The notes under the pieces: generated by a model
Database searches by the model: none
Told to the model about the DNA's origin: nothing
The model's input: only the letters and a program-made list of their open reading frames with translations
Position numbers and translations under genes: made by a program
Shown here: positions 1-9,000 of the stretch, piece after piece
Layout: every line of letters starts with the position of its first letter
Position numbering within the stretch: position 1 is the first letter of the stretch
Source: Streptomyces spirodelae
Lineage (GTDB): Bacteria > Actinomycetota > Actinomycetes > Streptomycetales > Streptomycetaceae
Direction: 5' to 3'
Length of the DNA: 64,000 bases
Assembly (NCBI RefSeq): GCF_017676385.1
Contig: NZ_JAFFZN010000001.1
Coordinates: 1 to 64,000 of the forward strand

Positions 1-106
1 GCGCACCAGCACTGTCTGCCGGCTGCTCGCCGAGGGGACGAAAACTTCCCGGCGGACCACAGGCCCGCGCGACTGAGCCGAACCGACCCGCCGTTAGGGT
101 GTCGTC

Positions 107-715
107 ATGCCTCCACACGGTTCCGGGCCTGCCCTCGCCGTCGAGCGGCAGGCATGGCAGCAGGCGCTGGCCATCTTGGGCTGTCAGTTGGCCGCTGTGG
201 GGCCACGGCGGCACGAGGACTGGCTGGTGGACGCCGCGGCGGTGCTCCAGTTCCGCACCCGCGATCCGCGCGGCTGGTTGCCCACGGACCACACCAGGTG
301 GCTTGAGCGCACCAGGCACTCGCCGTACTACCCCTTCGACCGGCTTGAGCCGCACCACCTCGACCACCATCTGGAACTGCTGACCCACGAGGCAGCCGTG
401 GAACTGACCGCGCTGCGCTGGACCGCCACGCCCTACGGCGGCGCCGAGCCGCCCGGTGCGTCCGACCCGGTGCGGCGGCGCCGGCTGTGGTCAGCCGCCC
501 GCACCCTCCTGGCCAGGTTCGGCCCCGAAGCGGAGTACGCCACCAACGCCGAGGACCTCAGCGGTGGCACGGACCCCCACTGGTACCGCGACGGCTTCTC
601 CCTCTCCTGCTTCGCCGGGGTGGACGCGCAGCGGGACGGACTCATCGGGGACTTCGGCATCCTGGCGGTCTCCGAGACGGAGGTCGGCGCGTTCTGGAAC
701 TTCTTCGTCGACTGA
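107..715 (+). CDS. Hypothetical protein, 202 aa
   Basis: I do not recognise the family. The product is soluble, with no signal peptide or membrane segment, rich in Trp, His and Arg, and ends in an aromatic tail (FWNFFVD). The ATG has no Shine-Dalgarno in front, but a -10-like TAGGGT at 95-100 ends 6 nt before it, which suggests a leaderless transcript. The reading frame shows strong G/C third-position bias throughout, so it is very probably a real gene. It stands alone; a decayed TetR gene follows on the same strand. Function unknown. Confidence 0.6.
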   Translation: MPPHGSGPALAVERQAWQQALAILGCQLAAVGPRRHEDWLVDAAAVLQFRTRDPRGWLPTDHTRWLERTRHSPYYPFDRLEPHHLDHHLELLTHEAAVELTALRWTATPYGGAEPPGASDPVRRRRLWSAARTLLARFGPEAEYATNAEDLSGGTDPHWYRDGFSLSCFAGVDAQRDGLIGDFGILAVSETEVGAFWNFFVD

Positions 716-874
716 CCCGTCGTCGTACTCAGCCGGTCCTGGTGACCGATCAGCTCCGAGACCGACGAATCCCACGTACACGGTGCACCGCCGTTCTCGG
801 CTCGTCCGCAGTCGAGCCGTCTCGATGATTCACGGATCAGCGGTTCGGCGTGCAGCCGTCGTCGCCACGGTGGC

Positions 875-1304
875 GTGGGCCGGTCGTTACGCGGGCAAGC
901 GGATCGCGCGTTTCCGTGCCGCGCTGCCCGAGCCGACACCGAGCAGGCTGTTCGCCGAGATGGTGCGCCAGTGGACCGACGAGTACGAGAAGACGGGCTT
1001 CGCGGGCGGCTGTCCGGTGGCCGCAGCGACGGTGGACTCGCACAGTCCACCACGGCGACCCGGGAAGCCACCGCCGCCGCGTTCGCCACCTGGAACGAGG
1101 CGCTCAGCCCAGGCTCTCGCCGACATGGGCGTGCCGGAGGGGCGCGCGGGCGCGCTCGCCACGCTCGTGATCAGCACCTTGGAAGGGGCTCTCCTCATGG
1201 CGCGGTCCGCGCAGGACACCGGTGCGCTGACGAGCGCAGCCCGGGAGCTGGCTCCCCTCCTGGACTCCGCCGTGGTCAACGCTTCGCAGCCGCGTGCCCG
1301 TTGA
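875..1304 (+). pseudogene. Remnant of a TetR-family regulator (LmrA/YxaF-type C-terminal domain)
   Basis: The ligand-binding half of a TetR/LmrA-like repressor can be read, but only by changing frame twice. One frame gives the segment ending TGFAGGCPVAAATVD, the next frame supplies STTATREATAAAFATWNEAL, and the first frame resumes with LADMGVPEGRAGALATLVI and the usual EGAL helix. The order and content match the C-terminal domain of LmrA-type TetR proteins, whose GCPV motif is typical. No helix-turn-helix lies upstream in any frame, so the DNA-binding half is gone. Two offsetting indels plus loss of the N-terminus make this a decayed gene. It ends at a normal stop. No obvious target gene adjoins it. 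Confidence 0.65.
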
Positions 1305-1500
1305 GGTACGTCTCGGCTTGCCACGAAACCCAGGGCATGTCTGCCCTCACCGCTCGCGGGGCGAGCGAGTGCCGCAAAGGGGCGGGAGCAGGGGGCACCT
1401 TCAGGAGGTCGGGCGGGGAGCCTGCCCGGACAAAAGGGGCGGCGGGCCGGTGCCTGGCACGGTCGGAAACACCGTGCTCAGCACCGTCCTGCCACTTGCC

Positions 1501-2124
1501 TCAGCGGTTGTGAGCGGCCGCGAGCTGTCCGACGAGAGAGGCGAACGGCATGTCCAGGTCCGCGTACACGCTCGGTGCAAGGGGGTGTGCGTTGTCGGCG
1601 AGCATCTCGACGGCGAGGGCGGCGTAGTCGCTCACGACCACGCCGGCCTGCTGCAGACGCAACAGCCCGGTTTCCCGCTTGGCCGCGGAGAAGGTGCCGG
1701 AGGCGTCGACGGCGACGTAGGCCCCGTAGCCCTCGGCGGCCGCGGCCATCGCGGGGAAGGCCGCGCAGACCTCCAGGGAGACCCCTGCGATCATGATCTT
1801 GTCGCGCCCGGTCGCCTCGATCGCGCTGCGGACCCGGGGGTCGTGCCAGGCGTTGACGGTGCTCCGGTCGATCACCTCATGCCCTTCCGGCAGTACGGCC
1901 CGCAACTCGGGGACGAGGGGTCCCCACATGCTGTCTGCCGCCGTGGTGGTGACGACGACGGGGATGCTCAGGCGCAGGGCGGCCCTGGCCAGACAGGCGA
2001 CGTTGTGCGTGAGCTCCCCCACGCTGATGTCACGTACGCCGGTGAACAGTCCGACCTGGTGGTCCACCAGCAGGAGGGCGGCGTTGTCCGTGGTGAGGGC
2101 TTCGTGGAAGCGGTTCTTCGTCAT
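1501..2124 (-). CDS. Isochorismatase-family cysteine hydrolase (YcaC-like)
   Basis: Length (207 aa) and fold signature fit cysteine hydrolases of the isochorismatase superfamily. The N-terminal ALLLVDHQVG carries the catalytic Asp (about D21). The segment KIMIAGVSLEVCAAF carries the nucleophilic Cys (about C120). DASGTF further on is typical of the YcaC subgroup. Such enzymes hydrolyse amides or related bonds; the substrate cannot be told from sequence. The gene is divergent from an ArsR-type regulator only about 50 bp away, and a palindrome lies between them, so the regulator probably controls it. It is cytosolic, with no signal peptide. Confidence 0.85.
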   Translation of the reverse strand: MTKNRFHEALTTDNAALLLVDHQVGLFTGVRDISVGELTHNVACLARAALRLSIPVVVTTTAADSMWGPLVPELRAVLPEGHEVIDRSTVNAWHDPRVRSAIEATGRDKIMIAGVSLEVCAAFPAMAAAAEGYGAYVAVDASGTFSAAKRETGLLRLQQAGVVVSDYAALAVEMLADNAHPLAPSVYADLDMPFASLVGQLAAAHNR

Positions 2125-2135
2125 GGGGACGATGG

Positions 2136-2183
2136 TTGACGAAGAGCATCCGACTCCGTGAATGTTTCAGTTGTGGCTGAAAC
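2136..2183 (+). promoter_or_regulatory. Divergent promoter and palindromic operator for the ArsR-type gene
   Basis: TTGACG (2136-2141) and GAATGT (2160-2165) form a -35/-10 pair with an 18-bp spacer pointing right, placing the transcript start at about the GTG at 2173. The inverted repeat GTTTCAG-N6-CTGAAAC (2164-2183) covers the end of the -10 and the start codon, a usual place for an autorepressor site. The palindrome is seen directly; promoter activity is inferred. Confidence 0.5.
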
Positions 2184-3147
2184 CTCGTATGCGGAGTTCG
2201 ACTTCTCCTCCGCCGATCTCGCCCGCCTGAGGTTCGCCTTCTCGCCGGTGTCCGAAGCGGTCGCCAGCCTTCGTACGCTGCAGGACCCCGGCCGCCACGC
2301 CCTGCACCTGCCGTGGATTCGCGCCGTCCGCCCCCGGCTCGCCGGGCTGGACCTGCGACTGCTCCTCGCGCTGGTTCCGCTCGGCCCCTACATCGCCGAC
2401 TTCCTGACTCCGCCGCCGGTCCGGCCGCTGCCGGACGTCGCCGCCGAATTGGAGTTCGTCGCTACGGCGGACCCGGACGAGGCCGCCCGCGAGGCGGGCC
2501 GGGTTCCGGGGGCCGACACCCCGCCCGTACGGGAATTCCTCGCCGACCCGGCCGCCGGTGTGGTCCGCGCCGCCGATGAGCTGCGCCGGTACTGGGACGC
2601 GGCGCTGGCCGAGTTCTGGCCGCAGATCCGCGGCCTGTTCGAGGCGGAAGTGCTGCGCCGATCCCGTCAGTTGGCCCGCGAGGGCGCCGGGGTGATGTTC
2701 AACGACCTCCATCCGAACATCACCTGGACCCAGGGGTGCCTGCGCGTCCGCACCAAAGCGTGGCGGCGCAGCGGCCCCCTCGACGGTGACGGCATGGTCC
2801 TCGTCCCGAGCGTCTTCCACTGGCCGGACACACTCGTGATGGCCGAGCCCTATCAGCCGAACCTGGTGTATCCCGTCCCCGGTGTCGGCACGGTCTGGTC
2901 GCAGGGCGTCGTTCCCACCCCGGACGCGCTCGGCGCCCTCATCGGCCACACCCGCGCCAGAGTCCTGGTCGCCCTCGGCGGGCCCGCTACCACCAGCATT
3001 CTGGCGCGGCGGCTGGCCATGGCCCCGGGGGCGGTCAGCCAGCATCTCAAGGTGCTGCACGAAAGCGGTCTGATCACCCGGAAGCGCAGCGGACGTGAGG
3101 TCTACTACGAGCGCTCACAGTTGGGGCATTCGCTGTGCGCGGTCTGA
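2173..3147 (+). CDS. ArsR-family transcriptional regulator with N-terminal DUF5937-like domain
   Basis: The C-terminal 80 residues hold a winged helix (ILARRLAMAPGAVSQHLKVL followed by a YYE wing), a clear ArsR-type HTH. The first 240 residues resemble the DUF5937-type domain common before this HTH in actinobacteria; it opens with the typical DLARLRFAFSP segment. I prefer GTG 2173 because a -10-like hexamer puts +1 there (leaderless); an in-frame GTG at 2158 would add five residues. The gene is divergent from the isochorismatase-like hydrolase and overlaps a palindrome at its 5' end, so self-repression and control of the hydrolase are likely. No metal-binding Cys cluster is evident. Confidence 0.8.
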   Translation: MAETSYAEFDFSSADLARLRFAFSPVSEAVASLRTLQDPGRHALHLPWIRAVRPRLAGLDLRLLLALVPLGPYIADFLTPPPVRPLPDVAAELEFVATADPDEAAREAGRVPGADTPPVREFLADPAAGVVRAADELRRYWDAALAEFWPQIRGLFEAEVLRRSRQLAREGAGVMFNDLHPNITWTQGCLRVRTKAWRRSGPLDGDGMVLVPSVFHWPDTLVMAEPYQPNLVYPVPGVGTVWSQGVVPTPDALGALIGHTRARVLVALGGPATTSILARRLAMAPGAVSQHLKVLHESGLITRKRSGREVYYERSQLGHSLCAV

Positions 3148-3310
3148 CGAGGCGGGCGGATCGAGGACGCCCGTCTCCGGTTCGGTCTCCGCTGCAGCAC
3201 CCGCGTTGAGTGGCCGCCCGACGAGGATGCTCCTGCCAGGCGGGTCGGGCCAGTCCACGCTGTTGCGGATACGGCGCCCCGATCGGAGAGGGCGCCTCCG
3301 GTTCCCACCC

Positions 3311-3360
3311 TTGACTTTCCCGCCAGGAAAGTGGTGTCATCACTTTCCCACCAGGAAAGT
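3311..3360 (+). promoter_or_regulatory. Twin palindromic operators over promoter and RBS of the membrane protein gene
   Basis: Two near-identical 19-bp palindromes, ACTTTCCCGCCAGGAAAGT (3314-3332) and ACTTTCCCACCAGGAAAGT (3342-3360), lie 28 bp apart. TTGACT (3311-3316) with TGTCAT (3335-3340) is a possible promoter whose -35 runs into the first palindrome. The AGGAAAG of the second palindrome also serves as Shine-Dalgarno for the ATG at 3370. A bound regulator would block both steps. The winged-helix protein encoded at 3831 is the natural candidate (inference). Confidence 0.7.
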
Positions 3361-3369
3361 GAGAACGCC

Positions 3370-3834
3370 ATGGAAGAATCCGCCGCAGAACAGGCCGGCG
3401 ACGCGCTCGGCCTGGTGGACCACGCCCAGCGCCAGGTGGCTGCGGAGGTGGGCCTGCCTCGCGGCTACTGGTGGGCCATGGCAGCCGGCTGGCTCGTCCT
3501 GAGCCTGATCGCCCAGGCCGGGCCCGCGTGGCTGGCCGCGGTTGCGACCCTGGGCTTCGGCATGGGGCACTCAGCGTTCGCCGCACGGCTGCTCAGCGGT
3601 CGTCGGCGCACGAGCGGGCTCCAGGTCAGCGCGGCGGTCGCCGGTCGACGGATCCCGTTGATCGTCGTCGGCATGCTCCTCGGGCTCGCCGGGATCACAG
3701 TACTGGCGGCACTCGCGCTCAACGCCGATGGCGCCGACCATCCGGCCATCTGGGCGGCGCTGCTGACAGCTGCGATCACCGGGTTCGGCGGGCCCGAGAT
3801 CTTGCGCGTACTCCGCCGCTGGACGCGGGCATGA
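3370..3834 (+). CDS. Small integral membrane protein, about four TM segments
   Basis: The 154-aa product has a 35-residue cytosolic head and then four hydrophobic stretches: around WAMAAGWLVLSLIAQ, WLAAVATLGFGM, IPLIVVGMLLGLAGITVLAAL and IWAALLTAAITG. No enzymatic motif is visible and I do not recognise a named family. The ATG at 3370 is set by AGGAAAG ten bases upstream, itself part of a palindromic operator. The stop overlaps the start of the next gene (ATGA), so it is co-translated with a winged-helix regulator. The pair looks like a regulator and the membrane protein it controls; the signal is unknown. Confidence 0.75.
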   Translation: MEESAAEQAGDALGLVDHAQRQVAAEVGLPRGYWWAMAAGWLVLSLIAQAGPAWLAAVATLGFGMGHSAFAARLLSGRRRTSGLQVSAAVAGRRIPLIVVGMLLGLAGITVLAALALNADGADHPAIWAALLTAAITGFGGPEILRVLRRWTRA

Positions 3835-4154
3835 CCGACCCCCAGTTCGATGAGCTGATCCACCCCAGCACCCGGCTCTCCCTGGTCGCCACCCTGGCAG
3901 CCGCCGACTGGGCGGAGTTCGCCTTCCTCAAGGACCGGCTCGGGATGTCCGACTCGGCCCTGTCGAAGCAGCTGGCGACGCTCGAAGGCGCGGGGTACAT
4001 CGTCACGGAACGCCGTCTCGACGGCAGACGGTGGAGGGTCCGGGCCCGGCTGACGCCTGCCGGCCGGGATGCCTTCAACGGGCATGTCGCAGCTCTGCGA
4101 CAGATCGTTGCCTCAGCCGCGGAGCCGGTTGACGGACCAGCGGCCAATCCGTGA
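3831..4154 (+). CDS. Winged-helix (MarR/ArsR-like) transcriptional regulator
   Basis: This 107-aa protein is one winged-helix domain: RLSLVATLAAADWAEFAFLK, then a recognition region MSDSALSKQLATLEGAGYI and a basic wing RRLDGRRWRVRARLTPAGR. That arrangement matches the stand-alone HTH_34-like regulators related to MarR. Translation is coupled to the upstream membrane protein by an ATGA overlap. It is the likely ligand of the two ACTTTCC/GGAAAGT palindromes upstream of the operon, giving autoregulation (inference). The frame can be read further upstream, but that part is antisense-like shadow of the membrane gene, so the start at 3831 is chosen. Confidence 0.8.
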   Translation: MTDPQFDELIHPSTRLSLVATLAAADWAEFAFLKDRLGMSDSALSKQLATLEGAGYIVTERRLDGRRWRVRARLTPAGRDAFNGHVAALRQIVASAAEPVDGPAANP

Positions 4155-4320
4155 CGGCTCAAGGCGACCGGCGTGCCTCCCGCTGTAGCGAGCAAGGAGT
4201 GGGACCGACGGACGGCTGAGCTCCGCAGCGACTCGTATCGAAGTTGTACGCGGCACCGCACGGGGGCTGCGGCACAGGTGCGTCCCACCGCCGGGGTGTC
4301 GCACCGGAAGAGAGGTGTTC

Positions 4321-5256
4321 ATGTCCAACGTGGTCGTTGTGGAAGGGCTGCGCAAGAGCTACGGCTCCGTGAAGGCCGTGGCGGGGGTGAGCTTCACGGT
4401 CGGGCGGGGGCAGATATTCGCGCTGCTCGGGCCGAACGGCGCGGGGAAGTCCACCACGCTGGAGATACTCGAGGGATTCCGCGCTCGGGACGGCGGACGC
4501 GTCGAAGTGCTCGGGCTGGATCCCGGCGACCGGGCAGTGGCCCGGGAGCTGCGCGAACGCATCGGACTGGTGCTGCAGGACATCGCGGTCGAGCCGTACC
4601 TGACGGTCCGCGAAGCCATCGCCCGCAACGCGGGCTACTACCGGAACCCGCGCGACGTCGACGAACTGATCGAGCTCGTCGATCTCTCAGGTCTGGAGCG
4701 CAGGAAGGTACGAGCGCTCTCGGGTGGGCAGAAACGCCGCTTGGACCTGGCACTCGGCATGATCGGCAACCCGGACCTGCTCTTTCTTGACGAGCCGACA
4801 ACCGGATTCGACCCGAGCGCACGCCGGAGCGCGTGGCAGGTCGTTCGCAATCTGCGCGAGGCCGGGACCACCGTCGTGCTCACCACACACCACATGGAGG
4901 AGGCGCAAGAGCTGGCCGACCGTGTGGCAGTGATCTCCGACGGGCGCATCGTGTCCGAGGGAACGCCGGAGAACCTCGGTGGCCGCGACACCTCACGCGT
5001 GCGCATCAGTTTCGTCCCCCCGGCCGGGTCCACAGCAGCCGATCTGCCGGTGGACGCGATACCGGGCAAGGGCGCACGGGTCGTGACCGAGACCGACGAA
5101 CCGACCGCGACCCTGCACCGGTTGACCGACTGGGCGCTGCGGCGCGGCACGGTCCTCGATCAGCTGACGGTCGAGCGGCCGAGCCTGGAGGACATCTACC
5201 TCGACCTGACCGACCGCGACGCTCCGGAGCCGGCGACGAGAGGGAACGCACTGTGA
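4321..5256 (+). CDS. ABC-2 type exporter, ATP-binding subunit (DrrA-like)
   Basis: A 311-aa ATPase with Walker A GPNGAGKST (about residues 37-45), signature LSGGQKRR, Walker B LLFLDEPTTG and switch His in LTTHHMEEA. The extra C-terminal region of about 90 residues is typical of DrrA/CcmA-like exporters. ATG 4321 follows an AGAGG; an in-frame GTG at 4315 is less well spaced. The stop overlaps the GTG of the permease gene, giving coupled translation. With the permease it forms a two-gene exporter of the kind linked to drug or lipid export. The substrate is not predictable. Confidence 0.93.
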   Translation: MSNVVVVEGLRKSYGSVKAVAGVSFTVGRGQIFALLGPNGAGKSTTLEILEGFRARDGGRVEVLGLDPGDRAVARELRERIGLVLQDIAVEPYLTVREAIARNAGYYRNPRDVDELIELVDLSGLERRKVRALSGGQKRRLDLALGMIGNPDLLFLDEPTTGFDPSARRSAWQVVRNLREAGTTVVLTTHHMEEAQELADRVAVISDGRIVSEGTPENLGGRDTSRVRISFVPPAGSTAADLPVDAIPGKGARVVTETDEPTATLHRLTDWALRRGTVLDQLTVERPSLEDIYLDLTDRDAPEPATRGNAL

Positions 5257-6044
5257 CCAGCACCGTCATCCAGCGCGCTGCCCGGCGCGACCTGACTGTC
5301 CTTCTGCACCAGATCCGCTACGAGCAGCTCACCTTCTGGCGCAATCCGCAAAGTGCTTTTTTCACTTTCGTCCTGCCGGTCGTGGTCATCGCGGTCTTCG
5401 GCCTCATGTTCGACGGCACCACGCCCAGCCCGTACTTCGGCGGACTCTCAGCTCTCCAGTACTACGTGACGACGCTCGCCGCCATGTCAGTGCTCGGCTC
5501 CTGCTACAGCCAGTTGGCCATTGTCCTGTCGACGCGACGCCAGAACGGGATACTCAAACGGGTTCGAGCCACGCCGCTGCCGCCGTGGATGTATTTCGTC
5601 GGCCTGCTGGCGCACTGCGTGATGGTGAGCATCATCGATGTCCTGCTCATCGTCGGCGTCGGACGCCTCTACAACGTCCCGGTGCCGAGTGCCGCGGCGT
5701 GGCTGCCCGTCGCGGTGACACTCGTGCTCGGCTCGGCCAGCTTCTGCGCGCTGGGCTTCGCGGTGGCCTCACTGATCAGAAACGCGGAAGCCGCACCCGC
5801 CGTCGTGCAGTTCATCCTCTTCCCGCTCGTATTCATGTCCGGCACGTACATGCCCGTCCACAACGCGATCCTGGAGAACATCACCGGCCTGCTGCCGGTA
5901 CGGCCGTTCAACCAAGCACTGCTGCAGGCGATCGGCCCCGACGGCGGCTTCGCCTGGCGGCACCTGCTGGTACTGGTGCTCTGGGGCGTCCTCGGAGCGG
6001 CGGTGGCGGTCCGGCGCTTCCGCTGGGACCCCAGGCCCGAATGA
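5253..6044 (+). CDS. ABC-2 type exporter, permease subunit
   Basis: The 263-aa integral membrane protein shows the six-helix ABC-2 layout: a cytosolic N-terminus, a first helix at FFTFVLPVVVIAVFGLMF, an amphipathic loop with the family hallmark RQNGILKRVRATPLPPW, and later helices including FCALGFAVASLIRNAEAAPA. The FMSGTYMP segment near helix five is typical of this family. Start GTG 5253 overlaps the stop of the ATPase (GTGA). The gene ends 27 bp from the convergent symporter-phosphatase gene. It forms the membrane channel for the preceding ATPase. Confidence 0.92.
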   Translation: MTSTVIQRAARRDLTVLLHQIRYEQLTFWRNPQSAFFTFVLPVVVIAVFGLMFDGTTPSPYFGGLSALQYYVTTLAAMSVLGSCYSQLAIVLSTRRQNGILKRVRATPLPPWMYFVGLLAHCVMVSIIDVLLIVGVGRLYNVPVPSAAAWLPVAVTLVLGSASFCALGFAVASLIRNAEAAPAVVQFILFPLVFMSGTYMPVHNAILENITGLLPVRPFNQALLQAIGPDGGFAWRHLLVLVLWGVLGAAVAVRRFRWDPRPE

Positions 6045-6071
6045 CGACGCAGCTCTTCCTGAATCGCGTCG

Positions 6072-9000
6072 CTACTGGGGGCCGTGGCTGGTGTGGGTCG
6101 GGCCCGCTTCCTGGACGGCCGGAGAGGCGGGGATGGCCTGCTCCGTCCAGATGACCTTGCCGGTCGCCATGTGGCGGGTACCCCACCGCTGGGCGAGCTG
6201 GGCCACGAGCAGCAGGCCCCGGCCTCCCTCGTCGGTGGTGCGGGCGTGGCGCAGGCGCGGCGATGTGCTGCTGGCGTCGGAGACTTCGCAGATCAGGCAG
6301 CGGTCGCGGATCAGGCGCAGGCAGACCGGCCCGGTCGCATGGCGGATGGCGTTGGTGACGAGCTCGCTCACGATCAGTTCCGTGGTGAACGTCAGCTCGT
6401 CCATACCCCACTCCCCCAGCTGTTCGCCCGCGAGGGTGCGCGCTTGGGCGACTGCGGCCGGATCGCTGGGCACATCCCAGGAGATGACCTGGTCCGGGGC
6501 CAGGACACGGGTCCGTGCCAGCAGCAGGGCCGCGTCGTCGGCCGGCGGGCCGGTCAGCATGGCGTCGAGCGCGTTGCGGCCGGTCTCCTCCAGCGTCGGC
6601 CTCGATGCCAGGAGGGCCTCACCCAGTCGGGCGAGTCCGACGTCGATGTCCCGGTCGTAGGTCTCGATGAGGCCGTCGGTGTAGAGCGCGATGAGGCTGC
6701 CCTCGGCCAGCTCCAGTTCGAGCGATTCGAAGGGGAGATAGCCGAGGCCGAGTGGTGGCCCGGCCGGCAGGTCCAGGATGTCGGCGCCTCCGTCGGGGCC
6801 GACGACCATGGGCGGCAGGTGGCCGGCCCGTGCCAGGGTGCACCGCCTGCTGACCGGGTCGTACACCGCGACCAGGCATGTGGCCCCCAGGAACGCGGCG
6901 CGTGCGGTCTCGCCCTCGGCCGCCGTCGCTTCCTCCGTCGGCTCCTCGCTGTCGGGTGCCTCCATGAGGCCGATGACGAGGTCGTCCAGATGGGCGAGCA
7001 ATTCGTCCGGGGGGAGGTCCAGGTTGGCGAGTGTGCGCACCGCGGTACGCAGACGCCCCATGGTTGCCGCCGCGTTGATGCCATGTCCGACCACGTCCCC
7101 GACGACCAGTGCGACCCGGGCTCCGGAGAGCGGAATCGCGTCGAACCAGTCCCCGCCCACGCCGCTGGGGGCATCCGCCGGCAGGTACCACGACGCCACC
7201 TCCAGTGCGGAGCCCGCGGTCAGCTCGCGTGGCAGCAGGAAACTCTGCATGGAACGGGCAGCGGTGCGCTCACGGGTGAAGCGGCGCGCGTTGTCCACGC
7301 ACACCGCCGCGTGGGAGACGAGCTCCTCGGCGAGACGCACGTCGTCCTCCTCGAAGGGCTCCCGGTCCTGCGACCTGGCGAATGTCGCCACGCCCATGGT
7401 GACGCCGCGCGCCCGCACCGGGATCACCATCAGCGAGCGGAAGTCGAACGCTCGGACGGAGGCGCCCAGGGGCTGGTCCTGGACCACCCAGGGACTGGTG
7501 GAGGGGTCCAGGGTCCGTTCCACCAGCGTTCTGCTCTGCAGCAGGCAGCGGGTAACGGGCGACGACGGAGCACGCCGGACCGCTTCCCCCACGGCCCAGC
7601 TGGCCTCCGGGCAGCCCTCGCGCACCGACTGCTGTCCCGCGCGCCGCAGAACGGGTGTCATGCCGACCGGTCCGGGGGCGGGTTCCTCGCCCCTCATGAC
7701 CGAGTCCAGTACGTCGACGGCGACGAAGTCGGCGAGCGAGGGCACGGCCTGGTCGGTCAGCTCCTGCGCGGTCCGCGTCACGTCCAGCGTGGTGCCGATG
7801 CGGACGGCGGCTTCGTTCAGCAGGGCCAGCCGTTCCTGCGCCTGCCAGCGCTGGGTGACGTCGATGATCATGTACCAGATGCCCACGTGCCGGCCCTGGC
7901 GGTCCTTCATGACGAAGAAGGACGCGGAGAAGGCACGCTTGCGGCGCGGGTCCGCGTACCGGGGGCCGCGGAACTCGTAGTCGATCACCGGGGCCCCGGT
8001 CTCCAGGACCGACTGCATCTTCTCCTCGAACGCCTGCGCCTCCTCCTTCGGCAGCACGTCCGTCACCTGTCGCCCCAACCGCTGTTCAAGGGGGATCAGG
8101 CGGTCCAGTGGCTCGTTCACCCAGACGTAGCGCAGGTCCGTGTCCAGAACGGCCATGCCGACAGGTGCGTGGGTGAGGGACGGCACGAGCTTCAGCTGGC
8201 TCACCCCGCCGCCGGGCATCCGCCAGAAGGCCCGTGTCGGCGGCCGACCGACGAACCTGCCGAACAGCAGTGCGGCCCCCGTGGCCACGAGCACGCCGGG
8301 AACCATTTCGTAGATTCCTGACTCCAGTGGTCCGAGCAGCGGATTGATCTGCTCCCAGAGCAGCACCGTGGCCGCGCCCGACACGATCCCGGCCATGGCC
8401 CCCGCCCAGGTCATCCGGGGCCAGTACAGCGAGAGGAGGACGACCGGCCCGAAGGCCGCACCGAATCCGGCCCAGGCATACGCGACGATGCTCAGCAGCC
8501 CGCCGGCCTGGAGCGCGATCACGAAGGCCACCACGATGACCAGGCCGACCGCGGCCCGGCCGACCCACACCAGCGCCTTGTCCGAGGCACGCCGGTTGAG
8601 GAACGCGCGGTAGAAGTCCTCGGTGAGAGCCACGGATGACACCAGGAGCTGGCTGTCCGCGGTCGACATGATGGCGGCCAGTACGGCGACCAGCATCACC
8701 CCGGCCACCCATGGATTGAGCAGCGTCCGGCTCAGGACGATGAACACCGTATCCGGGTCGGACAGCGGCGTGCCGAGCTTGGCGATGCCCACCAGGCCGA
8801 CGAGCGTGCCCCCGGCGAGTACGACCACGACCCACCCGGTGCCGATACGGCGGGCCGCGGGAACCGCACGGATACTGCGGATGCCCATGAAGCGGGCCAA
8901 GATGTGCGGCTGGCCGAAGTAGCCCAGGCCCCAGGCGAGCAGCGAGACGATCGCGACGGCGCCGAGCCCCCCGCCCGCTGACCACTGGCCGTCGGCGTAC

